From Salinicola sp. (GTDB taxonomy: Bacteria; Pseudomonadota; Gammaproteobacteria; Pseudomonadales; Halomonadaceae): a stretch of 64,000 bases of DNA. The DNA is taken from NCBI GenBank assembly GCA_002695065.1, contig NZNW01000065.1, positions 1-64,000 of the forward strand, in the 5' to 3' direction. The translations under genes and the position numbers were made by a program. The notes under the pieces were generated by a model. The model searched no databases and was not told the origin of the DNA. It was given only the letters and a program-made list of their open reading frames with translations. Below, one piece after another: positions 29,650 to 38,270 of this stretch (position 1 is the stretch's first letter; the number at the start of each line of letters is the position of its first letter).

Positions 29650-31929
29650 TCAGACCAGATCGGTGGTGGGATTGGCCGGGCTTTCGGTGCCTTCGGGTTC
29701 CTGGCCCTGGATGGCGGCGATGAATTCGTCGCCCCAGCGTCGGATGTCGTTGTAGCTGACGATGTCGTTCAACTGGCGCAGGCGTGCCTCCGCTTCCGCG
29801 CGAGGCAGGTTCAGGGCCAGATAGCAGGTCCGGGCCAGATCGTGAAGGTCGTGCGGGTTGGTCAGGATCGCGCCCTTCAACTCCGCCGCCGCACCGGCGA
29901 ACTCCGACAGCACCAGCACGCCGCAGCCCTGGGTCATGCCCTGGGTGGCGGCGAACTCCTTGGCGACCAGGTTGAGGCCGTCACGCAGCGGCGTTATCCA
30001 CATCACGTCGGCCATGGCGTACCAGGCGACGACCTCCTCGAACGGGAATCCACGGAAGTAGAACTGGACCGGCGTCCAGCCCACGTCGGCGAAGCGACCG
30101 TTGATATGACCGATGGTCTGCTCGATCTGGGTCTGCAACTCGTTGTAGATGGTCATCTCGCGTGCGGCGGGCACGCAGATGCTGACCAGGGTGACCTTGC
30201 CGCGCAGCTCGGGGTTCTCGTCGAGCAGGAGTTCGTAAGCCTGGAGCTTTTCGAGAATGCCCTTGGTGTAATCGAGCCGTTCGACCGACAGGATCAGCTT
30301 GACGCCCTCGAACTCCTGCCGCAGTTCGGCCATGCGCGAACTGGCGCCCTCCTGGTCGAGGGCGTTCCTGATCCGGTTGAGATCCAGCCCCACCGGGTGC
30401 GCGCCGAGCCGCACCACGCGCGAGCCGGTATCGACCGCCGTGGTCATGGTCTCGAGTCCCACCGCGCAGCCGTAGGTCAGGAAGCGCGGCGCGCAGCCCT
30501 GGCGGGACAGCGTGGTCAGCGGGACGACACCGCGGGCGACGTCGACGAAGTTCTCGACCTGGCGCGGAATGTGGAAGGCGACATAGTCGCACTGCAACAG
30601 GCTGCCGATGATCTCGCGGCGCCACGGCAGCACGTTGAACACGTCCGCCGAAGGAAAATAGGTGTGATGGAAGAAGGCGATACGCAGATCGGGACGCATC
30701 TCGCGAAGATAGGCCGGCACCATCCACAGGTTGTAATCGTGAATCCAGATCAGCGCGCCCTCGGCGGCCTCCTCGGCGGTGCGTTCGGCGAAGGCGCGGT
30801 TGACCTCGCAGTAGACTTCCCAATCGTCCTCGCGGAAATGCGCACGCTCCCAGAAGGTGTGCAAGGTCGGCCAGAAGGCTTCCTTGGAGAAGCGCTTGTA
30901 GAAGGTGTCGACCTGGACCTTGGTCAGCGGGACGCGGGCAGCCGTCAGCAGCGGGTACTGCTTGGCATCGACGCTGGTGTGGGTGACGAACTTCTCCTCG
31001 TCCTCCTCCTCGTAGATCGACCACGCGATCCACGACCCGCGCTGGTCGGCGAAGAAGCTCAACAGCGTCGGGATGATGCCGTTGGGCGAGGTCGGACGGC
31101 GGCGCTGGATCTTGCCGTCGACCCGGTACTCCTCGTAAGGCAGGCGGTGGTAGACCATCACCAGCTCGGCCTTGCCGGTCTGGGTCTCGTCGCGGCGGTT
31201 CTCCGCCGCCACGCCATGGGCGCCGAGAAAGCCGAAGTGGGCAAACGCTTCGATGATGCCGGCGCAGCCGGTGTTCTCGGCGTGCATCACCCGCGTCTGG
31301 TTCTGGGTCCGTTCGAGCAGCTTGGGTTCGGATCCGCCGACGCAGACGGACTTGAAACCGGCGGTGAGCATGGCGAGATCGTTCATGGTATCGCCGGCCA
31401 CCAGCACTTCCTCTTCGTCGATCCCGAGCCATTCGACCAGCTTGCGCAGGCTGCTGCCCTTGTTGACGCCTTTCGGCAGGAAATCGAGATAGCGCTCGGC
31501 CGAGTAGAGCATCTCGCAGTCCAGTTCCCGGGCCAGGGCGACCAGGGCCTCGTCCGTGGCCCGCTCTGGCGGGCAGTAATAGGAGCAGCGCCGCAGCTGT
31601 GGTTCGTCCTGGCGCACCACGTCGGGAAAGCGTTGCATCGCGCTGGCGATCCGGGATTCGCCGGGCCAGCGGGAGTCGATCTCGTTCTGCAGCGGCTGGA
31701 TCGGTTGCAGACTGTCACCCAGATAGAGGCTGGCGCCGACATCGGCGACGATGTAGTCCGGCTGCGGCAGCGTCGGGTCGGACAGCAGCGGCAGGATCGC
31801 TTCCAGGCTGCGGCCGCTGATGTAGGCCAGCTCGATGTCCGGGTGCGCGGCGATGGTCTGGTAGAGGCTCAGGCGGGCTTCGGAGTCGCCGCCCAGAAAG
31901 GTGCCGTCGAGATCGGTTGCAAGTAGCAT
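29650..31929 (-). CDS. ggpPS: Bifunctional glucosylglycerol-phosphate synthase/phosphatase (probable)
   Basis: 759-aa fusion. Residues 1-245 or so form a HAD phosphatase of the sucrose-phosphatase type: DLDGT at 6-10, ISGRS, GVNKGSSLRKL and AGDTMNDLAML. The rest is a GT20 glycosyltransferase related to OtsA but with GgpS-like motifs: WIHDYNLWMVPAYLREM, FFHHTYFPSADVFNVLPWR, VERLDYTKGILEKLQAYE and PLRDGLNLVAKEF. Phosphatase-first, synthase-second order matches, from memory, GgpPS of Stenotrophomonas and Pseudomonas, which makes the osmolyte glucosylglycerol from ADP-glucose and glycerol-3-phosphate. Trehalose synthesis is the alternative, but OtsB-OtsA fusions normally have the other order. The adjacent ycaD-like transporter supports glucosylglycerol. 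A DnaA box lies inside at 29994-30002. Confidence 0.78.
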   Translation of the reverse strand: MLLATDLDGTFLGGDSEARLSLYQTIAAHPDIELAYISGRSLEAILPLLSDPTLPQPDYIVADVGASLYLGDSLQPIQPLQNEIDSRWPGESRIASAMQRFPDVVRQDEPQLRRCSYYCPPERATDEALVALARELDCEMLYSAERYLDFLPKGVNKGSSLRKLVEWLGIDEEEVLVAGDTMNDLAMLTAGFKSVCVGGSEPKLLERTQNQTRVMHAENTGCAGIIEAFAHFGFLGAHGVAAENRRDETQTGKAELVMVYHRLPYEEYRVDGKIQRRRPTSPNGIIPTLLSFFADQRGSWIAWSIYEEEDEEKFVTHTSVDAKQYPLLTAARVPLTKVQVDTFYKRFSKEAFWPTLHTFWERAHFREDDWEVYCEVNRAFAERTAEEAAEGALIWIHDYNLWMVPAYLREMRPDLRIAFFHHTYFPSADVFNVLPWRREIIGSLLQCDYVAFHIPRQVENFVDVARGVVPLTTLSRQGCAPRFLTYGCAVGLETMTTAVDTGSRVVRLGAHPVGLDLNRIRNALDQEGASSRMAELRQEFEGVKLILSVERLDYTKGILEKLQAYELLLDENPELRGKVTLVSICVPAAREMTIYNELQTQIEQTIGHINGRFADVGWTPVQFYFRGFPFEEVVAWYAMADVMWITPLRDGLNLVAKEFAATQGMTQGCGVLVLSEFAGAAAELKGAILTNPHDLHDLARTCYLALNLPRAEAEARLRQLNDIVSYNDIRRWGDEFIAAIQGQEPEGTESPANPTTDLV

Positions 31930-32009
31930 GTTTTCCTCCTGTCCGGCCTCTGAGGACCGGGACGATTTTCCCTGCGCGAGCGGTCCGCGCGTTCGTCGAG
32001 TGACGTTGG

Positions 32010-32064
32010 CCAGGGGCTGTTGCCGTTTCGGCGCGGCCGTGCAGGCAACGGCGACAGGCCCTGG
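32010..32064. repeat. Large inverted repeat downstream of the ycaD-like gene
   Basis: An 18-bp stem with two mismatches: CCAGGGGCTGTTGCCGTT (32010-32027) and AACGGCGACAGGCCCTGG (32047-32064), loop 19 nt. It lies 8 nt beyond the ycaD stop with no T run. The end ACAGGCCCTGG also ends the inverted repeat after gyrB (47736-47746). Confidence 0.6.
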
Positions 32065-32071
32065 ATTCGGG

Positions 32072-33367
32072 TCAAGTCTTGCCGGCCATCTCGACGATTC
32101 GCTGGCGTTCGTGCTCTTCGTAGAAACTGGGGTCGGCGAACAGATCCTTCTGTACGTCGTCGTACATCATCTCCAGGGCTTGGCTGCTGGTGGGTGTCAT
32201 GGGTTCGAAATGGGCCGTATCGCCGCTGACCAGCACCGAGACACGACGTCGGCGGTAGATGGCGTAGCCCGCGAGCATCGCCATGACGGCGGCGATATAG
32301 AGCGGCAATCCCTGATTGCCGACGTTATGCATGATCACTCCGGCCAGAATCGGCGCGACGGCACTGCCGGCACCTTGTACCACCAGCATATCAGCTGAAC
32401 CGGCGACGATTTCGTCGGGATGCAGCTGATCGATCAACTGGGCCACGGCGATCGGGTAGATCGAGAACGACAGTCCGCCCCAGATGAAATATAGCCCGAG
32501 TAGCGCCATCTGGTTGGGGGCGAAGGGCATGGCGGCAGCGGCGATCGCAGCCAGGATCACCACACAGGTCATGACCCGGGGGCGATCATGGGTATCGGAG
32601 AAGCGGCCGATCGGTATCTGCAGCAGGGCGCCGCCGACGATGGCGCAGCTCATCACCACGCCGACCCCGGCGACGTCGAAGCCGACACTGCGCGCATACA
32701 CCGGTGTCATCGTCCAGAAAGCCCCCATCGCCAGGCCGGACATCATCGAGGCGGCAACGGCCAGCGGGGCGAATCCCAACAGCGCCTTGAGGCTGCTCTT
32801 GGGGCGGGCGGGGATGACGGGCTGGCTGCGCTTGGTGATCGTGATCGGCAACAGCGCCCAACTGATCAGGATCGACGTCAGCGCGAACAGCAGAAAGCCG
32901 TCCGGGCTATCCAGGCGCAGGATCTGCTGGGCGATGGCCAGCGCCCCCAGATTGACCACCATGTAGATCGCGAAGACCCGGCCCCGCTGGTGGCTGGCAG
33001 CCTGGCTGTTGAGCCAGCTTTCGATCACCGTCATCAGGGTGATGAAGGAGAGCCCATAGATCACCCGCAGGCCCAGCCACACCCAGGGGTTGATGAATAT
33101 CAGGTGAAGCAGCGCAGCCGAGGCGCAGAGCCCGGCACAGAAGGCGAAGGTGCGGATGTGACCCATGCGTTTGATCAGCCGGCCGCTGATCCAGGTGCCG
33201 CCAATGAAGCCGATGAAGTAGCCGGACATGATGATGCCGATCAGGCTGGTCGAGAAGCCTTCGTCGGCGCCACGCAGTGTCAACAGGGTATTGATCAGAC
33301 CGTTGCCGAGCAGCAGTAGCGCCACGCTCCCCAGCAACGCACGAATGGGTCGCAGTAACGACCACAT
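32072..33367 (-). CDS. MFS transporter, YcaD family (possible glucosylglycerol transporter)
   Basis: 431-aa major-facilitator protein with about 12 hydrophobic segments. The N-terminus LLLLGNGLINTLLTLRG, WISGRLIKRMGHIRTF and VIESWLNSQAASHQRGRVFA are YcaD-like. ATG 33367 has AAGGAG 6 nt upstream and fits the family; the frame is open 26 codons further. It is followed on the same strand by ggpPS, 142 nt later. From memory, a ycaD gene sits beside ggpPS in Stenotrophomonas rhizophila and was proposed to move glucosylglycerol. The substrate here is inferred from that context only. Confidence 0.75.
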   Translation of the reverse strand: MWSLLRPIRALLGSVALLLLGNGLINTLLTLRGADEGFSTSLIGIIMSGYFIGFIGGTWISGRLIKRMGHIRTFAFCAGLCASAALLHLIFINPWVWLGLRVIYGLSFITLMTVIESWLNSQAASHQRGRVFAIYMVVNLGALAIAQQILRLDSPDGFLLFALTSILISWALLPITITKRSQPVIPARPKSSLKALLGFAPLAVAASMMSGLAMGAFWTMTPVYARSVGFDVAGVGVVMSCAIVGGALLQIPIGRFSDTHDRPRVMTCVVILAAIAAAAMPFAPNQMALLGLYFIWGGLSFSIYPIAVAQLIDQLHPDEIVAGSADMLVVQGAGSAVAPILAGVIMHNVGNQGLPLYIAAVMAMLAGYAIYRRRRVSVLVSGDTAHFEPMTPTSSQALEMMYDDVQKDLFADPSFYEEHERQRIVEMAGKT

Positions 33368-33503
33368 AGCCTTCTCCTTGCCATCGCTCCAATCAATCCA
33401 TGCAGTAAGCGTGCCGAAGGGGCGGACGATTGCAAAAATCGTCATTATTATAAGATGATATTATCGAATCACGACCACAACCATAACCGAAGTTATTCGA
33501 TGC

Positions 33504-33545
33504 TGTGCACTCCCAGGGTGCACAAAAGCTGACCCGATTCAGCTT
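33504..33545 (-). terminator. Two small hairpins after the lipoate ligase gene
   Basis: AAGCTG (33526-33531) with CAGCTT (33540-33545) and, beyond it on the minus strand, TGTGCAC (33504-33510) with GTGCACA (33518-33524). On the minus strand the first hairpin runs into TTTTG, so it may terminate the lipoate ligase transcript. The second could instead be an operator near the ycaD promoter. Confidence 0.35.
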
Positions 33546-33575
33546 AGCAGTCGTGGGCGAAACCGCCGTGTTGCG

Positions 33576-34655
33576 TCAGGGAACGCGTCGCAACCAGCTA
33601 TCGCTGGAGAATTTGTCGTTGGCCAGGGCATTTGCCCGTTCCAGCTCGTCCAGGGTGAGTGACGCCGGCACCAGGGTAAAGCGCGCGGCGAACGAGTCGA
33701 TCATGCGCTGGATGATCGTCTCGCGCTCGAGACCGGTCTGGCGCCTGAGCGGATCGACCCGCTTGCCGGCACTGGCGGTGCCCTTGTCGGAGAGTTTCTC
33801 GCGCCCGATCCGCAGCACGCGGGTCAGTTTGTCGGCATCGATGTCGTAGGCCATGGTGACGTGATGCAGAACGGCGCCATTGATCCGTTTCTGGGCGGCG
33901 CCGGCGATCTTGCCGCCCGGGGAGGTGATGTCGTTGATCGGCACGTACCAGGCCTTGATGCCCATGTCGCCCAGCGCCTGGATCACCCAGTCGTCGAGAA
34001 AGGCGTAGCTTTCGACGAAGGTGAGCCCCTGGACGAGGGTTTCCGGTACGATCAGCGACCAGGTGATGGTATTGCCCGGCTCGACGAACATGGCGCCGCC
34101 GCCGCTGATGCGCCTGACCACCTCGATACCTTCAGCGGCAGCCGCATCGCTGTCGACTTCGTTGGCCAGCGACTGGAACACGCCGATGATGATGGCGGCG
34201 CGGTCCCACTCCCAGACGCGCAGTGTCGGGCCGCGGCGGCCCTCGGCCACCTCACTGGCCAGCACCTCGTCCAGCGCCATGTGCAGCAGCGGCGATTCCG
34301 GCGCGCGGTGAATCAGGCCGAATTGGTGATCCTGCCAGTCCGAGGTCCGCAAGAGCGCGCGTCGTATCACGGTGGCGATGGCCGGCACGGAGAGCCCGAC
34401 CATCTCGGTCTGCGGTGGCAGCGCGGATTGGATCGTGGCGATCAGGGTGTCGGCAGCGGCATCGACCGGGGCGCCCTCGAGAGCGCGGTCGATCGCTTCT
34501 AGCGCGGTGTCGGGCTCGAGGAAGAAATCCCCGGACAGCTGCACCGACGCCAGTCGCCCGTCGCGGACCGTGACATCCGCCACCAGCAGTTTCCCGCCCG
34601 GCACCTTGTATTCGCCGTGCCGTATCCCCTCGTCGTCGTTGACCACTTCCGACAT
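33576..34655 (-). CDS. Lipoate-protein ligase A family protein with N-terminal accessory domain
   Basis: 359-aa protein. The catalytic BPL/LplA domain (about residues 105-350) has RRISGGGAMFVEPGNTITWS and the lysine motif GGKIAGAAQKRINGAVLHH. Residues 12-75 or so (GEYKVPGGKLLVADVTVRDG, SGDFFLEPDTALEAIDRAL) look like the small accessory domain that lies at the C-terminus of E. coli LplA, so the domain order is permuted. It should attach lipoate or octanoate to lipoyl domains of 2-oxoacid dehydrogenases, or to GcvH. GAGGCGAG precedes the ATG. Confidence 0.82.
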   Translation of the reverse strand: MSEVVNDDEGIRHGEYKVPGGKLLVADVTVRDGRLASVQLSGDFFLEPDTALEAIDRALEGAPVDAAADTLIATIQSALPPQTEMVGLSVPAIATVIRRALLRTSDWQDHQFGLIHRAPESPLLHMALDEVLASEVAEGRRGPTLRVWEWDRAAIIIGVFQSLANEVDSDAAAAEGIEVVRRISGGGAMFVEPGNTITWSLIVPETLVQGLTFVESYAFLDDWVIQALGDMGIKAWYVPINDITSPGGKIAGAAQKRINGAVLHHVTMAYDIDADKLTRVLRIGREKLSDKGTASAGKRVDPLRRQTGLERETIIQRMIDSFAARFTLVPASLTLDELERANALANDKFSSDSWLRRVP

Positions 34656-34767
34656 CGTCTCGCCTCGTCCTGAACGTTCGCAGTGCGGCCAGTATAGCGC
34701 TCGCTGGTGGCCGGACGTGCCGATCGAGGGCGGGAAGGCGCGTTATTCATACGAGCGCTTGCAGGAC

Positions 34768-35010
34768 TCAGCGCCAGAAGGCTTGACGGACCTCCCTATC
34801 GACCTGGGCTCGCGTCAATCCGATATCCGCCAGCTGTCGTGCATCCAGTTGTGCCAGCTGCTGACGCGTTCGCCAGCGCTGCCAAGGGCCCAGGCGATAG
34901 CTGCGACGTTCGACGGACGGTGCCGTGTCTGGACAGACGCTTGAGGAGGACCGTGTCGGCTTCCAGCGGCTGAAGGTCAGGGAGAGTGAGGAGAGAAGGG
35001 CAAGGCGCAT
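34768..35010 (-). CDS. DUF1127 (YjiS-like) small basic protein
   Basis: 80-aa basic protein. The C-terminal half RWRTRQQLAQLDARQLADIG followed by LTRAQVDREV matches the DUF1127 pattern of an Arg-rich helix and an LxDIGL-type turn. The N-terminal 35 residues are not conserved. GGGAG lies 7 nt upstream of the ATG. Small DUF1127 proteins bind RNA or affect phosphate and carbon metabolism in alphaproteobacteria; no function is claimed here. It is divergent from the MocR regulator gene. Confidence 0.8.
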   Translation of the reverse strand: MRLALLSSLSLTFSRWKPTRSSSSVCPDTAPSVERRSYRLGPWQRWRTRQQLAQLDARQLADIGLTRAQVDREVRQAFWR

Positions 35011-35067
35011 GGGACGACTCCCGGTCGCTGAACGATGGGTTCAGGTTACGGTGGGGGAGGCCATGCC

Positions 35068-35150
35068 ATACAGATCCAGAAAAATACGATACCAAAGATA
35101 CAGAAACCCGATAAGGTCATCTGTATGCCCGACTTCGCCGTCATCTGTAT
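35068..35150. promoter_or_regulatory. Four ATACAGAT-type half-sites upstream of the MocR gene
   Basis: ATACAGAT at 35068-35075, ATACAGAA at 35098-35105, and the reverse form ATCTGTAT at 35119-35126 and 35143-35150. The last two lie in identical TCATCTGTAT decamers 24 bp apart. They fill the region between the divergent DUF1127 and MocR genes and are a candidate MocR operator. Confidence 0.55.
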
Positions 35151-35204
35151 CGTGAAGCGACGGTCATGAGCATACACAATGAGGAAAAAGCCCCCGGAGG
35201 TTCC

Positions 35205-36641
35205 ATGCACCGCTACGAACGACTGGCCGATCATCTGCGCGAGCGTATCCAGACGGGCTATTACCGACCCGCCGATCGGTTGCCTTCGGTCCGGGCGCTG
35301 GCGGCTTCGCATGGCGTCAGCCTATCCACCGTGCAGCACGCTTACCACCAGTTGGAAGATGCCCAACTGATCGAGGCGCGACCCAAGTCGGGCTACTTCG
35401 TCTCGCCGCAGCGGGAGCGGCCGCTGCCGCCACCGGCCGGTCGAACGGCGCAGCGGCCAGTGGAAGTCTCCCAGTGGGAGCAGGTCCGTGAGGGCACCTG
35501 CGTGCTGCCGGATGCCAGCATGCACAATCTGGGCCGCGGGATGCCGGACATCGATGCGCCGACGCTCAAGCCGCTGCTGCGGGCGCTGTCCCGCGTCAGC
35601 CGGCGTCAGGATCTGATCGGGCTCAACTACGATACGCTGCATGGCCGTCCCGAACTGCGCGAGCAGATCGCGCGACTCGCGACCGGTCACGGCTGCCGGC
35701 TGCACCCCGACGACATCGTGGTCACCACCGGCTGTCACGAGGCGATCTCGATCGCCATGCGCGCGGTGTGCGAGCCCGGCGGCATCATCGCGGTGGATTC
35801 GCCGAGCTTCTATGGTGCGCTGCAGTCGATTCGCGCCTACGGCATGAAGGCGATGGAGATCCCCACCGATCCCGACACCGGGATCAGCCTGGAGGCGCTG
35901 GAGCTGGCCCTGGAGCAGTGGCCGATCCGGGCCATCCAGGTGACGCCGACCTGCAACAATCCGCTGGGCTATACGCTGTCGCTCGAACGCAAGCGAGCGC
36001 TCTACGCCCTGGCGCAGCGCTTCGATGTGGCGATCATCGAAGACGACGTCTACGGCGATCTCAGCTACGCCTTTCCACGGCCGGCGACGATCAAGTCGTT
36101 CGACGAGGATGGTCGGGTGCTGTTGTGCAGTTCGTTTTCCAAGACCCTGGCCCCGGGGCTGCGCATCGGTTGGATCGTGCCTGGCCGCTATCACGAGCGG
36201 GCGCTGCACATGAAGTACGTCGGTACCGGCGCCACCGCCACCCACGGGCAGATGGCGGTGGCGGAGTTCATCCGCGAGGGGCACCACGATCCGCACCTGC
36301 GCCGGATGCGGGCCCAGTATCAGCGCAATCGCAACCTGATGCTGGACGTGATCGCCGACGCCTTTCCGGCCTCGACCCGGGTCAGCTACCCGGCCGGGGG
36401 CTTCATGCTATGGCTGCAGTGCGAGGGGGATATCGACACCGTCGCGCTCAACGAGCGGCTGATGGCGGAGGAGATTCGTATCGCCCCCGGTGTGATGTTC
36501 TCCGCCACCGGCAAGTACCGTCACTGCTTGCGTCTCAACCACGCCGTGTTCGACGTCGCGATCGCCCGGGCGGTGGCGCGGGTAGGTGAAATGGTGGGCG
36601 AGCAGGCGAGCGAGGGGTGCCGACCCAGGCGCCTGGCCTGA
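35205..36641 (+). CDS. MocR-family regulator: GntR domain fused to aminotransferase-like domain
   Basis: 478-aa regulator. The N-terminal GntR winged helix is RIQTGYYRPADRLPSVRALA with HGVSLSTVQHAYHQLED. A fold-type I aminotransferase domain follows, with the PLP-lysine motif CSSFSKTLAPGLRIGW and EDDVYGDLSYAF. ATG 35205 has GGAGG 4 nt upstream; an in-frame ATG at 35166 would add 13 residues and has a poorer site. Such proteins sense PLP plus an amino-acid effector. The target is unknown; repeated half-sites just upstream suggest autoregulation. Confidence 0.88.
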   Translation: MHRYERLADHLRERIQTGYYRPADRLPSVRALAASHGVSLSTVQHAYHQLEDAQLIEARPKSGYFVSPQRERPLPPPAGRTAQRPVEVSQWEQVREGTCVLPDASMHNLGRGMPDIDAPTLKPLLRALSRVSRRQDLIGLNYDTLHGRPELREQIARLATGHGCRLHPDDIVVTTGCHEAISIAMRAVCEPGGIIAVDSPSFYGALQSIRAYGMKAMEIPTDPDTGISLEALELALEQWPIRAIQVTPTCNNPLGYTLSLERKRALYALAQRFDVAIIEDDVYGDLSYAFPRPATIKSFDEDGRVLLCSSFSKTLAPGLRIGWIVPGRYHERALHMKYVGTGATATHGQMAVAEFIREGHHDPHLRRMRAQYQRNRNLMLDVIADAFPASTRVSYPAGGFMLWLQCEGDIDTVALNERLMAEEIRIAPGVMFSATGKYRHCLRLNHAVFDVAIARAVARVGEMVGEQASEGCRPRRLA

Positions 36642-36734
36642 GACATCTGGCCCGGCCGCTGGCGAAAATCCCGGTAAGCCTATTCGGCTCAAAAAATGAG
36701 CCATATATGGCCTCCATTCGGCTCACTTGCCGTT

Positions 36735-38126
36735 TTACTTGCCGATGCAGAAGCTGCCGAAGATTTCGCCGAGCAGGTCGTCGGCGGTGAACTCGCCGGT
36801 GATCTCGTTGAGCGACTGCTGGGCGTCGCGCAGATCCTCGGCCAGCAGTTCGCCGGCGGCGGCGCCCTCGAGCTGGGCAGTGCCGTTGGCCAGTGCCTGG
36901 GCCGCCCGTTCGAGAGCGTCGAGATGGCGTCGGCGGGCGGAGAAGCGGCCTTCGGTGGTGGCGTCGAAGCCCATCACCGCCTTGAGATGCGCTTTCAGGT
37001 TATCCACACCTGCACCGGTCTCCGCCGAGATTCGGATCACCGGAGGCGTTGTGGACAAGTCGACGTCGCTGCCTTCGCCGCTCTGATCGATCTTGTTGCG
37101 CACCAGGGTCAATCGGCCGGGGTCGGGCAGGCGCTCGACGAATTCCGGCCAGATCTTCACGGGGTCGAGCGACGCCGTCTCGCGTCCGTCGACCAGCAGC
37201 AGCACCCGATCCGCCTTCTCGATCTCCGCCCAGGCGCGCTGGACGCCGATCCTTTCCACGGCATCCGGCGTGTCGCGCAGGCCGGCGGTATCGATCACGT
37301 GCAGTGGCATGCCGTCGAGATGGATATGCTCGCGCAGCACATCGCGGGTGGTTCCCTCGATCTCGGTGACGATGGCGCTGTCGCGCTCGGTGAGCCGGTT
37401 GAGCAGGCTCGACTTGCCGGCGTTGGGTCGCCCGGCGATCACCACGTTCATGCCCTCGCGCATCAGCGAACCCTGATTGGCGGCGGCACGGACGGTTTCC
37501 AGCGTCTGGCGCAGCGTTGCCAGCCTGGCGGCGACCACGCCGTCGGCGAGGAAGTCGATCTCCTCCTCGGGGAAGTCGATGGCGGCTTCGACGTAGAGAC
37601 GCAGCTGGATCAACTCGCTGACCAGCTGCGAGACGCGCTGCGAGAATTCGCCCTGTAGCGAACGCAGCGCATTTTCCGCCGCGGCCCGTGAGCTGGCGTC
37701 GATCAGGTCGGCGATCGCCTCGGCCTGGGCCAGGTCGAGCTTGTCGTTGAGGAAGGCGCGCTCCGAGAATTCGCCCGGCCGGGCCAGCCGTGCGCCCAGT
37801 TGCACGCAGCGCTCCAGCAGCATGTCCATCAGTACCGGACCGCCGTGGCCCTGAAGCTCCAGCACGTCCTCGCCGGTGAAGGAGTGGGGGCCGGGGAAGT
37901 AGAGGGCGATGCCTTCGTCGATGACGCTACCATCGCCGTGGAACGGCCCGTAATGAGCGTAACGCGGCGTCGGATGATGCCCGAGAATGCGCTCCGCCAG
38001 GGCCTTTGCCGACGGCCCCGAAACGCGGACGATGCCGACGCCGCCGCGCCCGGGCGGCGTGGCCAGGGCCGCGATGGTGTCCTGGCGGTAGAGCGGCGCG
38101 TTGGTGGAGGGGGGCGGCGCGTTCAT
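36735..38126 (-). CDS. mnmE: tRNA uridine-5-carboxymethylaminomethyl GTPase MnmE
   Basis: 463-aa GTPase (TrmE), partner of MnmG in U34 tRNA modification. The N-terminal folate-binding domain has [12 protein letters not shown]. The G domain has [14 protein letters not shown], the switch [11 protein letters not shown] and NKID. The protein ends in the invariant CIGK, whose cysteine is needed for modification. It is convergent with the MocR gene and follows yidC by about 144 nt. A perfect DnaA box lies inside at 37000-37008. Confidence 0.95.
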   Translation of the reverse strand: MNAPPPSTNAPLYRQDTIAALATPPGRGGVGIVRVSGPSAKALAERILGHHPTPRYAHYGPFHGDGSVIDEGIALYFPGPHSFTGEDVLELQGHGGPVLMDMLLERCVQLGARLARPGEFSERAFLNDKLDLAQAEAIADLIDASSRAAAENALRSLQGEFSQRVSQLVSELIQLRLYVEAAIDFPEEEIDFLADGVVAARLATLRQTLETVRAAANQGSLMREGMNVVIAGRPNAGKSSLLNRLTERDSAIVTEIEGTTRDVLREHIHLDGMPLHVIDTAGLRDTPDAVERIGVQRAWAEIEKADRVLLLVDGRETASLDPVKIWPEFVERLPDPGRLTLVRNKIDQSGEGSDVDLSTTPPVIRISAETGAGVDNLKAHLKAVMGFDATTEGRFSARRRHLDALERAAQALANGTAQLEGAAAGELLAEDLRDAQQSLNEITGEFTADDLLGEIFGSFCIGK

Positions 38127-38222
38127 GAGCTTCTCCGAGAATCGATGTCGTGGCCGACTTGGCAGGCATTGTCCGGGGGCGCTCCGTGGAATGCCAGCGC
38201 TGAAAAGCCAGATCCTGAAACG

Positions 38223-38250
38223 CCAGACCCCCGCCGGGGCGGGGGTCTGG
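38223..38250 (-). terminator. GC-rich hairpin after yidC
   Basis: Perfect 13-bp inverted repeat CCAGACCCCCGCC (38223-38235) with GGCGGGGGTCTGG (38238-38250), 20 nt past the yidC stop. No T run follows, so termination may be partial, with read-through into mnmE. Confidence 0.6.
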
Positions 38251-38270
38251 AGGTGCGGGGGAGATCCGTG

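Noticed and set aside
29842-31926. 694-aa open frame antisense to ggpPS
   Set aside because: Shadow frame with Arg/His/Asp/Gln-rich low-complexity composition; the opposite strand carries clear catalytic motifs.
29650-31929. Trehalose synthase/phosphatase (OtsA-OtsB) as the main call
   Set aside because: Domain order and GT20 motifs fit GgpPS better, and the YcaD-like neighbour supports this; kept only as an alternative.
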